From Bacteroidota bacterium (GTDB taxonomy: Bacteria > Bacteroidota > Bacteroidia > Bacteroidales > F082), in NCBI GenBank assembly GCA_018830105.1, contig JAHJTC010000012.1, positions 62,001 through 126,000 on the forward strand: 64,000 nucleotides of DNA, in the 5' to 3' direction. Shown here piece by piece: positions 42,454 through 50,268 of this stretch. Within the stretch, counting starts at the first letter, position 1, and every line of letters starts with the position of its first letter. The notes beneath the pieces were generated by a model. That model made no database searches and was not told where the DNA came from. It saw nothing but the letters and a program-made list of their open reading frames with translations. A program made the translations under genes and the position numbers.

Positions 42454-42598
42454 AAAAAGTGATTATCTGTTTATTAAAAATAGTTAGTGTTGAAAATTCT
42501 CAACCAGACAAAAATACATTTTTATAAAAGGCATTGTTGTTTTTTGAGGCATTAACTTATCAACAATAAAAAATTTGTTTCGTTTGCCATAAACACAA

Positions 42599-42620
42599 AA
42601 AGCTGCTCTTGAGCAGCTTT
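42599..42620 (-). terminator. Terminator of the PUR-domain gene
   Basis: AAAGCTGCTC (42599-42608) and GAGCAGCTTT (42611-42620) form a perfect 10-bp stem. On the minus strand TTTTTG follows. It lies 22 bp past the stop of the PUR-domain gene and upstream of parA. Confidence 0.75.
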
Positions 42621-42641
42621 GACGCATTTGATAATGCCTTT

Positions 42642-42995
42642 TTACAATTCCTCGTCAAGCTTATCCAGATCCTCAAAGGAAACATCAACCGATGAAGCAT
42701 CTGTTGTTACATCCTTGACTTCTTCTTCAGGTATTTCGCCTGTTTCGATAAATTTTATGGAGTCGGTAAGCCCATTCATGAACTTCTCGAAGTCCTCTTT
42801 ATAAAGAAAAAGTTTGTGCTTCTCATAAAAAAACTTGCCTTGTTCATTGCTAAACCGCCGCTTACTTTCGGTGATAGTAAGGTAACGTTCCTGGCTTCTG
42901 GTCTCTTTTACATCGAAAAAATAAGTGCGCTTCCCGGCTCGTATCGCCCTTGAAAACAAATCCTCATGCTGAATTGGCCTGTCTTGATCTTCCAT
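42642..42995 (-). CDS. DUF3276 PUR-alpha-like nucleic-acid-binding protein
   Basis: Protein of 117 residues. DLFSRAIRAGKRTYFFDVKETRSQERYLTITESKRRF and FYEKHKLFLYKEDFEKFMNGL form a PUR repeat, which binds single-stranded DNA or RNA; the C-terminal tail is very acidic (IPEEEVKDVTTDASSVD). The frame runs open to 43109 but MEDQDRP at 42995 is the family start, and a promoter lies between the two. The family is widespread in Bacteroidetes; its regulatory role is not known here. Confidence 0.85.
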   Translation of the reverse strand: MEDQDRPIQHEDLFSRAIRAGKRTYFFDVKETRSQERYLTITESKRRFSNEQGKFFYEKHKLFLYKEDFEKFMNGLTDSIKFIETGEIPEEEVKDVTTDASSVDVSFEDLDKLDEEL

Positions 42996-43033
42996 GTCGC
43001 TTTCTAATTTTATTTCTTGATACGTTTCAAGAG

Positions 43034-43061
43034 CAAAAATACTAATTTCTTTGTATGCAAA
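43034..43061 (-). promoter_or_regulatory. Putative promoter of the PUR-domain gene
   Basis: TATTTTTG on the minus strand (43034-43041) fits the -7 box and TTTG (43058-43061) the -33 box; the 16-nt spacer is short. The start would fall near 43027, before the ATG at 42995 and after 43109, so it supports the shorter protein. Confidence 0.5.
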
Positions 43062-43255
43062 TGACATTAACTTTTTATACTTTTTGCAAGCCTTTGCGTA
43101 ATAAAGCACTATCTATTGAAAGGATTGAATTACAAAGCCCTAAAAAGACGGGTATTTGCTTTCAGCAGTTAAAATCCGATAAATTCCGTTGGCATTAAAA
43201 GACAACATAAGCTGTTTTTACAATTTAGAATTAATCCAAATTTCAAAATTTATCC

Positions 43256-43263
43256 TAATTTTG
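43256..43263 (+). promoter_or_regulatory. Putative -7 box for the E2 gene
   Basis: TAATTTTG fits TAnnTTTG. No convincing -33 box is present. The start would be near 43270, leaving a leader of about 68 nt before the ATG at 43338. Confidence 0.4.
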
Positions 43264-43337
43264 CAAGTGAAATTGAACAAAAGCAGCCAAACGGTTTTAA
43301 ATAGTTTTGATCAATACTCTTTCATAAAATAAATAGC

Positions 43338-44672
43338 ATGGCTAAATTTGAAATTGTGATGCCCAAAATGGGCGAAAGTGTTATAGAAGCTACCATTACG
43401 CGCTGGATGAAAGGCGTTGGTGATACAGTTGAAGAAGATGACCCGATCGTTGAGATTGCAACCGACAAAGTTGACTCGGAAATACCATCTCCTGTTGAAG
43501 GGAAAATTGTGGAAGCATTTTTCAGCGAAGGTGATGTTGTTGCTGTAGGCAAAGTGATTGCCATTGTAGAAATTGAAGGCGAGGAAGAAGAAGCCGGTGA
43601 TGCCTCAGCAGAAAAAACAGCTGAGCCTGCCGTTGAAAAGAAAACTGAGGCAGAAAAACCGGAAGAAACAGCAGTTGATGAAAAGAAATCAGCTGAAAGC
43701 AGCTCTGCGGTGAGTTATGCCGATGCCGACAGGTTTTATTCTCCACTCGTGAAACAGATCGCAAAAACTGAAAACATCAGTTTGCAAGAGCTCGAAAGTA
43801 TTGAAGGCAGTGGTAAAGATGGCCGTGTCAATAAAAACGATGTGCTTTCTTTCCTCGAAAACAGAGGTGCTGCGCCAAAAGCGGATAAAGCTGCTGATAA
43901 AACAGCCGACAAACAGGCTGCAAAACCAGCACAGGCCGAAGCGCCAAAAGTTAGCGCAGGCGCAGGCGATCAAGTTATTCAAATGGACCGCATGCGGCGT
44001 CTTATAGCCGACCATATGGTCATGTCGAAACAGGTATCGCCACACGTTACTTCCTTTATCGATGTGGACGTTACCAATATCGTCAACTGGCGCAACAAAG
44101 TAAAAGACAGTTTCCAAAAACGTGAGGGACAAAAAATTACCTACACGCCTATTTTCTTTGAGGCAGCTGCTAAGGCGCTCAAAGACTATCCACAGGTAAA
44201 TGCCTCTGTTGACGGCTACAATATGGTGCTGCGCAAAAATATCAATATCGGGATGGCAACAGCCTTACCCAATGGCAATTTGATCGTTCCTGTTATTAAA
44301 AATGTGGACGAAAAAAATCTGCTGGGCATAACTAAAAACGTAAACGATCTGGCGAACAGGGCCAGAAACAATAAGTTGGATCCCGACGAAATTCAGGGAG
44401 GCACTTTCACCATAACAAACTTCGGATCATTCGACAGCCTTACCGGAACGCCTATCATCAACCAACCACAGGTTGCAATACTTGCTGTTGGTGCTATTCG
44501 CAAACAACCTGCAGTGCTGGAAACAGAAATGGGCGATGTGATTGCCATCAGACATATCATGATTTTGGCGCTGGCCTATGATCACCGCATCGTTGATGGG
44601 GCTTTGGGCGGACTTTATCTGAAAAGAATGAAAGAACTGCTCGAAAACTTTGACCCAAACCGGGAAGTTTAA
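43338..44672 (+). CDS. 2-oxoacid dehydrogenase dihydrolipoyl acyltransferase (E2)
   Basis: Core of a pyruvate, branched-chain or 2-oxoglutarate dehydrogenase complex, 444 residues. Lipoyl domain at about 1-78 with the lipoylated Lys44 in ATDKVDSE; a long Ala/Lys/Glu linker; the peripheral-subunit-binding domain at about 131-172 (YSPLVKQIAKTENISLQ, GSGKDGRVNKNDVL); a second linker; and the acyltransferase domain from about 210, with His416 and Asp420 in DHRIVDG. Only E2 is present in the window; E1 and E3 must be elsewhere. A branched-chain-type enzyme is possible. Followed by a terminator. Confidence 0.93.
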   Translation: MAKFEIVMPKMGESVIEATITRWMKGVGDTVEEDDPIVEIATDKVDSEIPSPVEGKIVEAFFSEGDVVAVGKVIAIVEIEGEEEEAGDASAEKTAEPAVEKKTEAEKPEETAVDEKKSAESSSAVSYADADRFYSPLVKQIAKTENISLQELESIEGSGKDGRVNKNDVLSFLENRGAAPKADKAADKTADKQAAKPAQAEAPKVSAGAGDQVIQMDRMRRLIADHMVMSKQVSPHVTSFIDVDVTNIVNWRNKVKDSFQKREGQKITYTPIFFEAAAKALKDYPQVNASVDGYNMVLRKNINIGMATALPNGNLIVPVIKNVDEKNLLGITKNVNDLANRARNNKLDPDEIQGGTFTITNFGSFDSLTGTPIINQPQVAILAVGAIRKQPAVLETEMGDVIAIRHIMILALAYDHRIVDGALGGLYLKRMKELLENFDPNREV

Positions 44673-44694
44673 TCCAATAAAACCGCACATAAAC

Positions 44695-44733
44695 AGGGTT
44701 GGGAAGTTACCTTTCCAACCCTTTATTTTTTTT
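44695..44733 (+). terminator. Terminator of the E2 gene abutting the next start codon
   Basis: AGGGTTGGGAAG (44695-44706) and CTTTCCAACCCT (44711-44722) pair with one mismatch around TTAC, followed by TTATTTTTTTT (44723-44733). The stem is close to a classic intrinsic terminator. It ends only 3 bp before the ATG at 44737. Confidence 0.8.
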
Positions 44734-44736
44734 CTT

Positions 44737-45555
44737 ATGCAACTTGAACTCAAACGGCCGCTTGCTTTTTTCGATCTGGAAACCACCGGCTTAAATATCC
44801 CAACAGACCACATTATCGACATCAGCATTCTTAAAGTGCATCCCGATGGTAAAGAGGAAATCAAAAACTGGCGGGTAAATCCGGGTATTCCAATTCCGGA
44901 AGAGTCTTTTCGGTTTCATGGCATTAGTGAAGCAGCTGTTGCCGATGCTCCTCCCTTTAAAGCTGTCGCCAAAGACATTGCTAAATTCCTTCAAAACTGT
45001 GATCTGGCAGGCTATAATGCCCTCAAATTCGACATCCCTCTGCTGATGGAGGAATTTCTAAGAAATGATGTTGACTTTGACTTAAAAAACCGTCAAATGG
45101 TTGATGTGCAAAACATCTTTATGAAGATGGAGCCACGCACGCTAAAAGGGGCACTGCGTTTTTTCTGCCAGCGCGAACTGGAAGATGCCCACTCGGCCGA
45201 AGCAGATACTATTGCCACTTACGATGTGCTCAAAGCCATGCTCAGTAAGTATAAAGATCAGGAGTATGAAGACAATATGGGCAACAAAAGCAAGCCGGTT
45301 GTGAACGATGTAGAGTTGCTCCATAAATTTTCTCACCATCACCGCAATGCCGATCTCTCGGGACAAATAATTTTTGATGAGGAAAACCGCGAAATGTTTA
45401 ATTTTGGCAAACATAAAGGTCAGCTTGTTGAGGAGGTTTTTCAACGTGAACCCTCTTATTACGACTGGATGATGAAAGGTTCTTTTCCTTTATATACCAA
45501 AAAACTTATTACAGCCATCAAGCTTCGCCTTTCGGGAAAAAACGTAAAAATGTAA
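44737..45555 (+). CDS. DEDD-family 3'-5' exonuclease (DnaQ-like)
   Basis: Protein of 272 residues with the exonuclease core at about 5-170: PLAFFDLETTGLNI (Exo I), HGISEAAVADAPPFK, YNALKFDIPLLMEEF (Exo II) and HSAEADTIATYDVLKAM (Exo III). The C-terminal ~60 residues (NFGKHKGQLVEEVFQREPSYYDWMMKGSFP) are a GxHKG-type motif seen in other exonucleases of this kind. It may proofread, repair or degrade RNA. The ATG at 44737 starts at the fold; an upstream in-frame extension to 44650 overlaps the E2 gene. The E2 terminator ends 3 bp before it. Confidence 0.9.
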   Translation: MQLELKRPLAFFDLETTGLNIPTDHIIDISILKVHPDGKEEIKNWRVNPGIPIPEESFRFHGISEAAVADAPPFKAVAKDIAKFLQNCDLAGYNALKFDIPLLMEEFLRNDVDFDLKNRQMVDVQNIFMKMEPRTLKGALRFFCQRELEDAHSAEADTIATYDVLKAMLSKYKDQEYEDNMGNKSKPVVNDVELLHKFSHHHRNADLSGQIIFDEENREMFNFGKHKGQLVEEVFQREPSYYDWMMKGSFPLYTKKLITAIKLRLSGKNVKM

Positions 45556-45573
45556 GTCAAAAACCCCTACATC

Positions 45574-46185
45574 ATGAAAATTATTTGCATCGGCCGCAAC
45601 TATATTGCACACGCCAAAGAGCTCAACAATCCCGTTCCCGTTCAGCCTGTTTTTTTTATGAAACCCGACACTGCCTTATTGCCCCCTCATAATCCGTTTT
45701 TCTATCCTGCTTTTTCTAAAGATATCCATTATGAGGCCGAGCTGGTGATCAAAATCAACAAAAACGGTCGCCATATTGCTGAGAAATTTGCCCATAAATA
45801 CTATGATGAAATCAGTGTTGGCATCGACTTTACAGCACGTGACCTCCAGGCCAGTTGCAAACAAAAAGGTCTCCCCTGGGAAATTGCAAAAGCATTTGAT
45901 TTTTCGGCTCCTGTAGGTAATTTCCTGAACATCAATGATTTTGAAAACAAACAAAATATTCCTTTTAGCCTGAAGATCAACCAGGAAATTCGACAGGAAG
46001 GCAATAGCAAAAATATGATATTCAGCTTTGATCAAATTATTGCCTATGTATCTCAATTTGTTACGCTTAGAAGCGGCGACCTGATTTTCACAGGCACACC
46101 CGAAGGCGTTGGTCCAACGCAAATTGAAGATCATTTTGAGGTTTTTGTGGGAACGGAAAAACTACTTGAATTTAATGTGAAGTAG
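45574..46185 (+). CDS. Fumarylacetoacetate hydrolase family protein
   Basis: Cytosolic metal-dependent hydrolase or decarboxylase of 203 residues. MKIICIGRNYIAHAKELNN, PVFFMKPDTALLPPHNPF, DIHYEAELVIKINKNGR with the metal-binding Glu pair, GIDFTARDLQ and SGDLIFTGTPEGVGP are the family blocks. Members cleave C-C bonds in acylpyruvates or decarboxylate oxaloacetate. It follows the exonuclease by 18 bp. The exact substrate is unknown. Downstream 258 bp hold no gene. Confidence 0.93.
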   Translation: MKIICIGRNYIAHAKELNNPVPVQPVFFMKPDTALLPPHNPFFYPAFSKDIHYEAELVIKINKNGRHIAEKFAHKYYDEISVGIDFTARDLQASCKQKGLPWEIAKAFDFSAPVGNFLNINDFENKQNIPFSLKINQEIRQEGNSKNMIFSFDQIIAYVSQFVTLRSGDLIFTGTPEGVGPTQIEDHFEVFVGTEKLLEFNVK

Positions 46186-46443
46186 CCTTTTAAGCTGTAT
46201 TGATCAGAAAAACAAAATAAGCCACATTAAGTGCATATTACATCCTGAGTCAAAAGATAATTATGTGGTTCAGAATTGACTAAAGCAGTTCCCTGCCCAA
46301 TTAACCGGGAAATAATAATAAAGACATAATAGTCAAAAAAAAGTTTTCATTCAGGCACTCAATATCCAATCATAAAGTTCATCTAATCGGTCATTTACTT
46401 ATAGCAAGCTGCAAAAAACTTTTGTATCATTGCAAAAAAAACC

Positions 46444-46854
46444 ATGCTTCGTAAAATCATTGCCATACTCGCAGGCATAATAATTGGAATGATTGTGATT
46501 GCCGTAGTTGAATATTTGGGTCATTATATTTTTCCAGCTCCTGTTGACCTGGAATTGAGTGAAGAAGCTTATAATCAAGGTGCTATGTATAGCATGATCC
46601 CCTTTAAAAACATGCTTATGGTTTTATTGGCCTACCTGCTTGGCTCTTTTGCCGCTGGCTTTACAACGTCAATAATCGCACAAAATAAAATCCTGGCACT
46701 CATTCCCGGCTTTGCCCTGATGATTGCAGGCATAATTAATGTGATGCTGATTCCTCATCCACTTTGGTTTACCTTTATCAGTTTGGCTGTTTATGTTCCA
46801 TTTGCTTTTTTTGGTGGTTTTATTGCCGAATTGCTTTTTATAAAACAAAGATAA
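46444..46854 (+). CDS. Small four-helix membrane protein of unknown function
   Basis: Protein of 136 residues with four hydrophobic helices (about 5-27, 57-78, 82-102 and 107-130). MLRKIIAILAGIIIGMIVIAVVEYLGHYIFP is the first. No family was recognised; an acidic loop lies between the first two helices. It is a single gene in the same direction as its neighbours, with a weak TATCATTG near 46424 as a possible -7 box. Confidence 0.65.
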   Translation: MLRKIIAILAGIIIGMIVIAVVEYLGHYIFPAPVDLELSEEAYNQGAMYSMIPFKNMLMVLLAYLLGSFAAGFTTSIIAQNKILALIPGFALMIAGIINVMLIPHPLWFTFISLAVYVPFAFFGGFIAELLFIKQR

Positions 46855-46911
46855 GATGCTGATTTCAAACTGTAACATTCTATTTTTCAATCATTAAAGT
46901 CCAAAAACCAA

Positions 46912-48957
46912 ATGCAAACAAAAAGTATTTTTTTAGTGGCTATAGTACTCCTGCTAAGTGCCTGGAGCAATGCCACCACTGTTTTCGGAAAAGACAAATC
47001 CACCATGAACAAGGAAGATATCAAAACTATTGTTGCAAGTCTGCAGCAGAACTCAGCAGCCGATCAGCATCAGCGAATCGAAAAGGGTGTAAACCAGGCA
47101 GCTGCGCTTTGGCAGGCAGACGATGGCTCAATGGAGGACTTTGCTGCATTCTGCATGGAATACAATGCCAAAAATGCGGCAGAACGAAAGGCCATTTTTG
47201 AACGGATGCAAGAGAACTTTGAGTTGCTTTGGGGCAGCTACAATAAGATGAGTGTTGGCCTTAAAATACCCCTTCATGTAGATGAAGGTGAGATTTTGCC
47301 CATCGATCGTATTTTTGGTGGCTACAGTCCCGGAGCACATTTAAGTGCCGATTTCTTTGCCAATAAACTGGCTTTCATCACCATACTGAATTTTCCGCAC
47401 TTTTCGCTCTCCGAAAAAACTGTTTTATCAGATAAATGGTCACGGCTTGAATGGGCCTATGCCCGCATGGGAGATATTTTTACTTCCCGTATTCCTGCCG
47501 AATTAATACAAAATTACGCGCAACTTTCCACCGATGCTGATGCCTACATCTCAGACTACAATATCTATATGGGAAATTTGCGCAATGATAAAAACAAATC
47601 ACTCTTTCCCGATGACCTTAAACTCATTACGCACTGGGGATTGCGCGACGAATTAAAATCGCAATACGCCAATAAAGATGGGCTTGAAAAACAAGCCATC
47701 ATTTACGAAGTAATGAAACGCATCATCAGTCAGGAGATTCCCCTGGAAGTTATAAATAATAATGAATACCTATGGAATCCTTCCACAAACAGCCTGGTAA
47801 AAGACGGTGCAACAATGCGTTACACTTTTGAGCCAAATACACGCTATCAGCATCTTTTGAACCTGCATGAAGCCCTAAAGGCTATTGATAAATTCTCGCC
47901 TAATGCACCGAGCTATATTCAGCGCCAATTCGACGAAAGCATGGAAATTCCTGTTGATGATGTGGAAGACCTGTTTATCGAATTACTCAGCAGCCCTGTA
48001 CTTAAGGATATTGCAAAAATTATTGAAACAAGAATGGGTAGAAAACTTCAGCCCTGGGACATTTGGTATGATGGGTTTAAAACCAGGTCATCATTGGATA
48101 TGGATAAAATTGATGCCGTACTTGAAGCCAAATATCCTGATAAGACTGCCTTTGAGGCCGATTTACCTCATATTTTGATCAAGCTTGGATTCCCTGAAGA
48201 CACGGCATTTTTACTGGCTTCGCGCATCACCGTTGATCCATCGCGTGGTGCAGGACATGCCTGGGGCGCTGCCATGAAAGGCGACAAAGCCAGATTGCGC
48301 ACCAGAATTGGCGCTGATGGCATGGATTACAAGGGTTATAACATTGCCATTCATGAATTTGGTCACAATGTGGAGCAAACCATATCGCTTTATGATATTG
48401 ACTATTATATGCTCAACGGCGTACCAAACACCTCCTTTACTGAGGCCTTAGCCTTTGCTTTTCAGGCCCGGGATTTGGAACTCATTGATATGGAAGTAGA
48501 AAACAAGGAAGCGGCATATCTTGCCGCATTGGATCAGATGTGGTCGAACTACGAAATCATGGGTGTTTCATTGGTCGACATCAAAGTATGGAAATGGTTA
48601 TACGCCAACCCGGGTGCTGATGCAGAAGGCTTAAAACTGGCTGTAAACGGCATTGCAAAAGAGGTTTGGAATACTTATTTCGCCAAAGTTTTTGGCATAA
48701 AAGACTCCCCCATTCTGGCGGTATATTCACATATGATAGATAATCCGCTTTACCTCTCTGCTTATCCAATCGGGCAGTTGATCGAGTTTCAGTTTGGCAC
48801 CTATATCAACGACAAAGACTTTGCAGATGAAGTGTACCGCGCTTTTAAGCAAGGACGCGTAATCCCTCAACGCTGGATGATTGGTGCTGTGGGAGAACCT
48901 ATTTCTGTTAAACCAATGATTGATGCTGCTACTGAAGCCGTGAAAGCCATGCAATAA
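46912..48957 (+). CDS. Exported gluzincin-like metallopeptidase
   Basis: Protein of 681 residues with a signal peptide of about 22 residues. IAIHEFGHNVEQ holds HExxH (His481, Glu482, His485) and TEAL places Glu511 26 residues after His485, the spacing of M3-type gluzincins (HExxH, then ~25-26, then Glu). The N-terminal 450 residues are mainly helical, with no named repeat. It is a complete frame. Peptidase activity is inferred from motif and spacing; the family is probably an M3 relative. Export suggests digestion of external peptides. Confidence 0.72.
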   Translation: MQTKSIFLVAIVLLLSAWSNATTVFGKDKSTMNKEDIKTIVASLQQNSAADQHQRIEKGVNQAAALWQADDGSMEDFAAFCMEYNAKNAAERKAIFERMQENFELLWGSYNKMSVGLKIPLHVDEGEILPIDRIFGGYSPGAHLSADFFANKLAFITILNFPHFSLSEKTVLSDKWSRLEWAYARMGDIFTSRIPAELIQNYAQLSTDADAYISDYNIYMGNLRNDKNKSLFPDDLKLITHWGLRDELKSQYANKDGLEKQAIIYEVMKRIISQEIPLEVINNNEYLWNPSTNSLVKDGATMRYTFEPNTRYQHLLNLHEALKAIDKFSPNAPSYIQRQFDESMEIPVDDVEDLFIELLSSPVLKDIAKIIETRMGRKLQPWDIWYDGFKTRSSLDMDKIDAVLEAKYPDKTAFEADLPHILIKLGFPEDTAFLLASRITVDPSRGAGHAWGAAMKGDKARLRTRIGADGMDYKGYNIAIHEFGHNVEQTISLYDIDYYMLNGVPNTSFTEALAFAFQARDLELIDMEVENKEAAYLAALDQMWSNYEIMGVSLVDIKVWKWLYANPGADAEGLKLAVNGIAKEVWNTYFAKVFGIKDSPILAVYSHMIDNPLYLSAYPIGQLIEFQFGTYINDKDFADEVYRAFKQGRVIPQRWMIGAVGEPISVKPMIDAATEAVKAMQ

Positions 48958-48973
48958 CAGCATTGCCACAATA

Positions 48974-49387
48974 CTAGCGCTTGCGAATCAAGGCATCCAA
49001 CGCATATTTTCCGGGACCAAAAAAGAAAATCGTCAGGTAAGAAAAGAGATACAGCAGTGCCATTTCCATGCGGCCAAAGGGATCATTGACATGTACGATA
49101 AATACGGCCACGGCCATCGTTACGATCAATCCCAGCGCAGCAAAACGGCTAAAGAGTCCCAGCATCAGCAAAAAGGAAGCTACAACTTCGGTGAGTACGG
49201 CCAATAGCAGTGAAGCCGCAATTCCTATTCCAAGTGGATCAGGAAAACCATCGGTATTGCCATCAAGCAAACGCATTAACTTAGGATAGCCATGGGTAAG
49301 CATAAAGGCTGAAATTCCAATTCTGTTGATTAACAACCAAAGCGGCAGAAGCGCATTGAACGGATGAAAAGATGTGAATAGATTCAT
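48974..49387 (-). CDS. DoxX family membrane protein
   Basis: Inner-membrane protein of 137 residues with four helices. RIGISAFMLTHGYPKLMRLLDG, DPLGIGIAASLLLAVLTEVVASFLLMLGLFSR and LIVTMAVAVFIVH are DoxX family blocks. Such proteins are often linked to redox or thiol stress; function unknown here. Its ATG adjoins the arm of a perfect inverted repeat at 49387-49409. Confidence 0.9.
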   Translation of the reverse strand: MNLFTSFHPFNALLPLWLLINRIGISAFMLTHGYPKLMRLLDGNTDGFPDPLGIGIAASLLLAVLTEVVASFLLMLGLFSRFAALGLIVTMAVAVFIVHVNDPFGRMEMALLYLFSYLTIFFFGPGKYALDALIRKR

Positions 49388-49409
49388 AGGATAAAATTGC
49401 TTTATCCTA
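49387..49409 (-). promoter_or_regulatory. Inverted repeat overlapping the DoxX start
   Basis: TAGGATAAA (49387-49395) and TTTATCCTA (49401-49409) form a perfect 9-bp inverted repeat with a 5-nt loop, touching the first base of the DoxX ATG. It may be an operator or a hairpin in the leader that hides the start. Confidence 0.5.
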
Positions 49410-49453
49410 CAAACAATAAAAGCCCAAAAAGTTCACGAAAGGGGATAATTATT

Positions 49454-50248
49454 TTATTCGCGTTCGCGCGCTTTGCCGTAACCTTTCATGATGCCACGTG
49501 TTGAGTTTGCAATAAAACTCAAAATTTCATCACGTTCGGGTGAAACAGGGAAATTGGCTTCGATATAGCTAATCGCTTGTGAAACGTTTTTCCCTTTAAG
49601 GTAAATAATTCGGTAAATATCCTGAATGGCATTAATGCGGTCGTCAGTGAAGCCACGGCGACGCAGCCCAATGGAGTTTACGCCAACATAAGAAAGTGGC
49701 TCACGTCCGGCTTTGGTATAGGGAGGTACATCTTTGCGTGCCATGCCTCCGCCGCTGATCATCGAATGTGCGCCAATCTGCACAAACTGATGAACGGCTG
49801 CCAAACCACCAATAATGGCCCAGTCGTCAACCGTAATATGGCCGGCAAGGTTGCAGGCATTGGCCAAAATAACATTATTACCAATGATGCAATCATGGGC
49901 AATATGCACATAAGCCATCAGCAGGCAATTATCGCCAACAATGGTTTCCCAGTTGGCTTTGGTGCCCCTGTTTATCGTGACAAATTCCCTAATCGTTGTG
50001 TTATTGCCAATCCTGACAATGGTTTCTTCACCCCCATATTTCAGATCCTGCGGGGCTGCTGAGATAACTGCTCCGGGAAAAATACGGCAATTTTTTCCAA
50101 TACGCGCACCTTCCATGACTGTTACATTGGAGCCTATCCAGGTTCCTTCGTCAATCACAACGTTTTTTTCAATATTTACGAAAGGCTCAATTACCACATT
50201 GTTGGCAATTTTGGCCTGTGGATGAACATATGCTAGCGGCTGATTCAT
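49454..50248 (-). CDS. lpxA: UDP-N-acetylglucosamine acyltransferase
   Basis: First step of lipid A synthesis, adding a 3-hydroxyacyl chain to UDP-GlcNAc; 264 residues. Left-handed beta-helix hexapeptides fill residues 1-190 (IANNVVIEPFVNIEKNVVI, GARIGKNCRIFPGAVI, NVILANACNLAGHI). HDCIIGNNV carries the catalytic His, and the C-terminal helical domain begins near INAIQDIYRIIY. Follows lpxC/fabZ by 20 bp on the same strand, as in many Bacteroidetes. Confidence 0.96.
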   Translation of the reverse strand: MNQPLAYVHPQAKIANNVVIEPFVNIEKNVVIDEGTWIGSNVTVMEGARIGKNCRIFPGAVISAAPQDLKYGGEETIVRIGNNTTIREFVTINRGTKANWETIVGDNCLLMAYVHIAHDCIIGNNVILANACNLAGHITVDDWAIIGGLAAVHQFVQIGAHSMISGGGMARKDVPPYTKAGREPLSYVGVNSIGLRRRGFTDDRINAIQDIYRIIYLKGKNVSQAISYIEANFPVSPERDEILSFIANSTRGIMKGYGKARERE

Positions 50249-50268
50249 AAGGTTTTAGATTGATTCTA

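Noticed and set aside
42642-43109. 155-residue form of the PUR-domain protein
   Set aside because: The N-terminal 38 residues are not family-like, and a promoter lies between the two possible starts.
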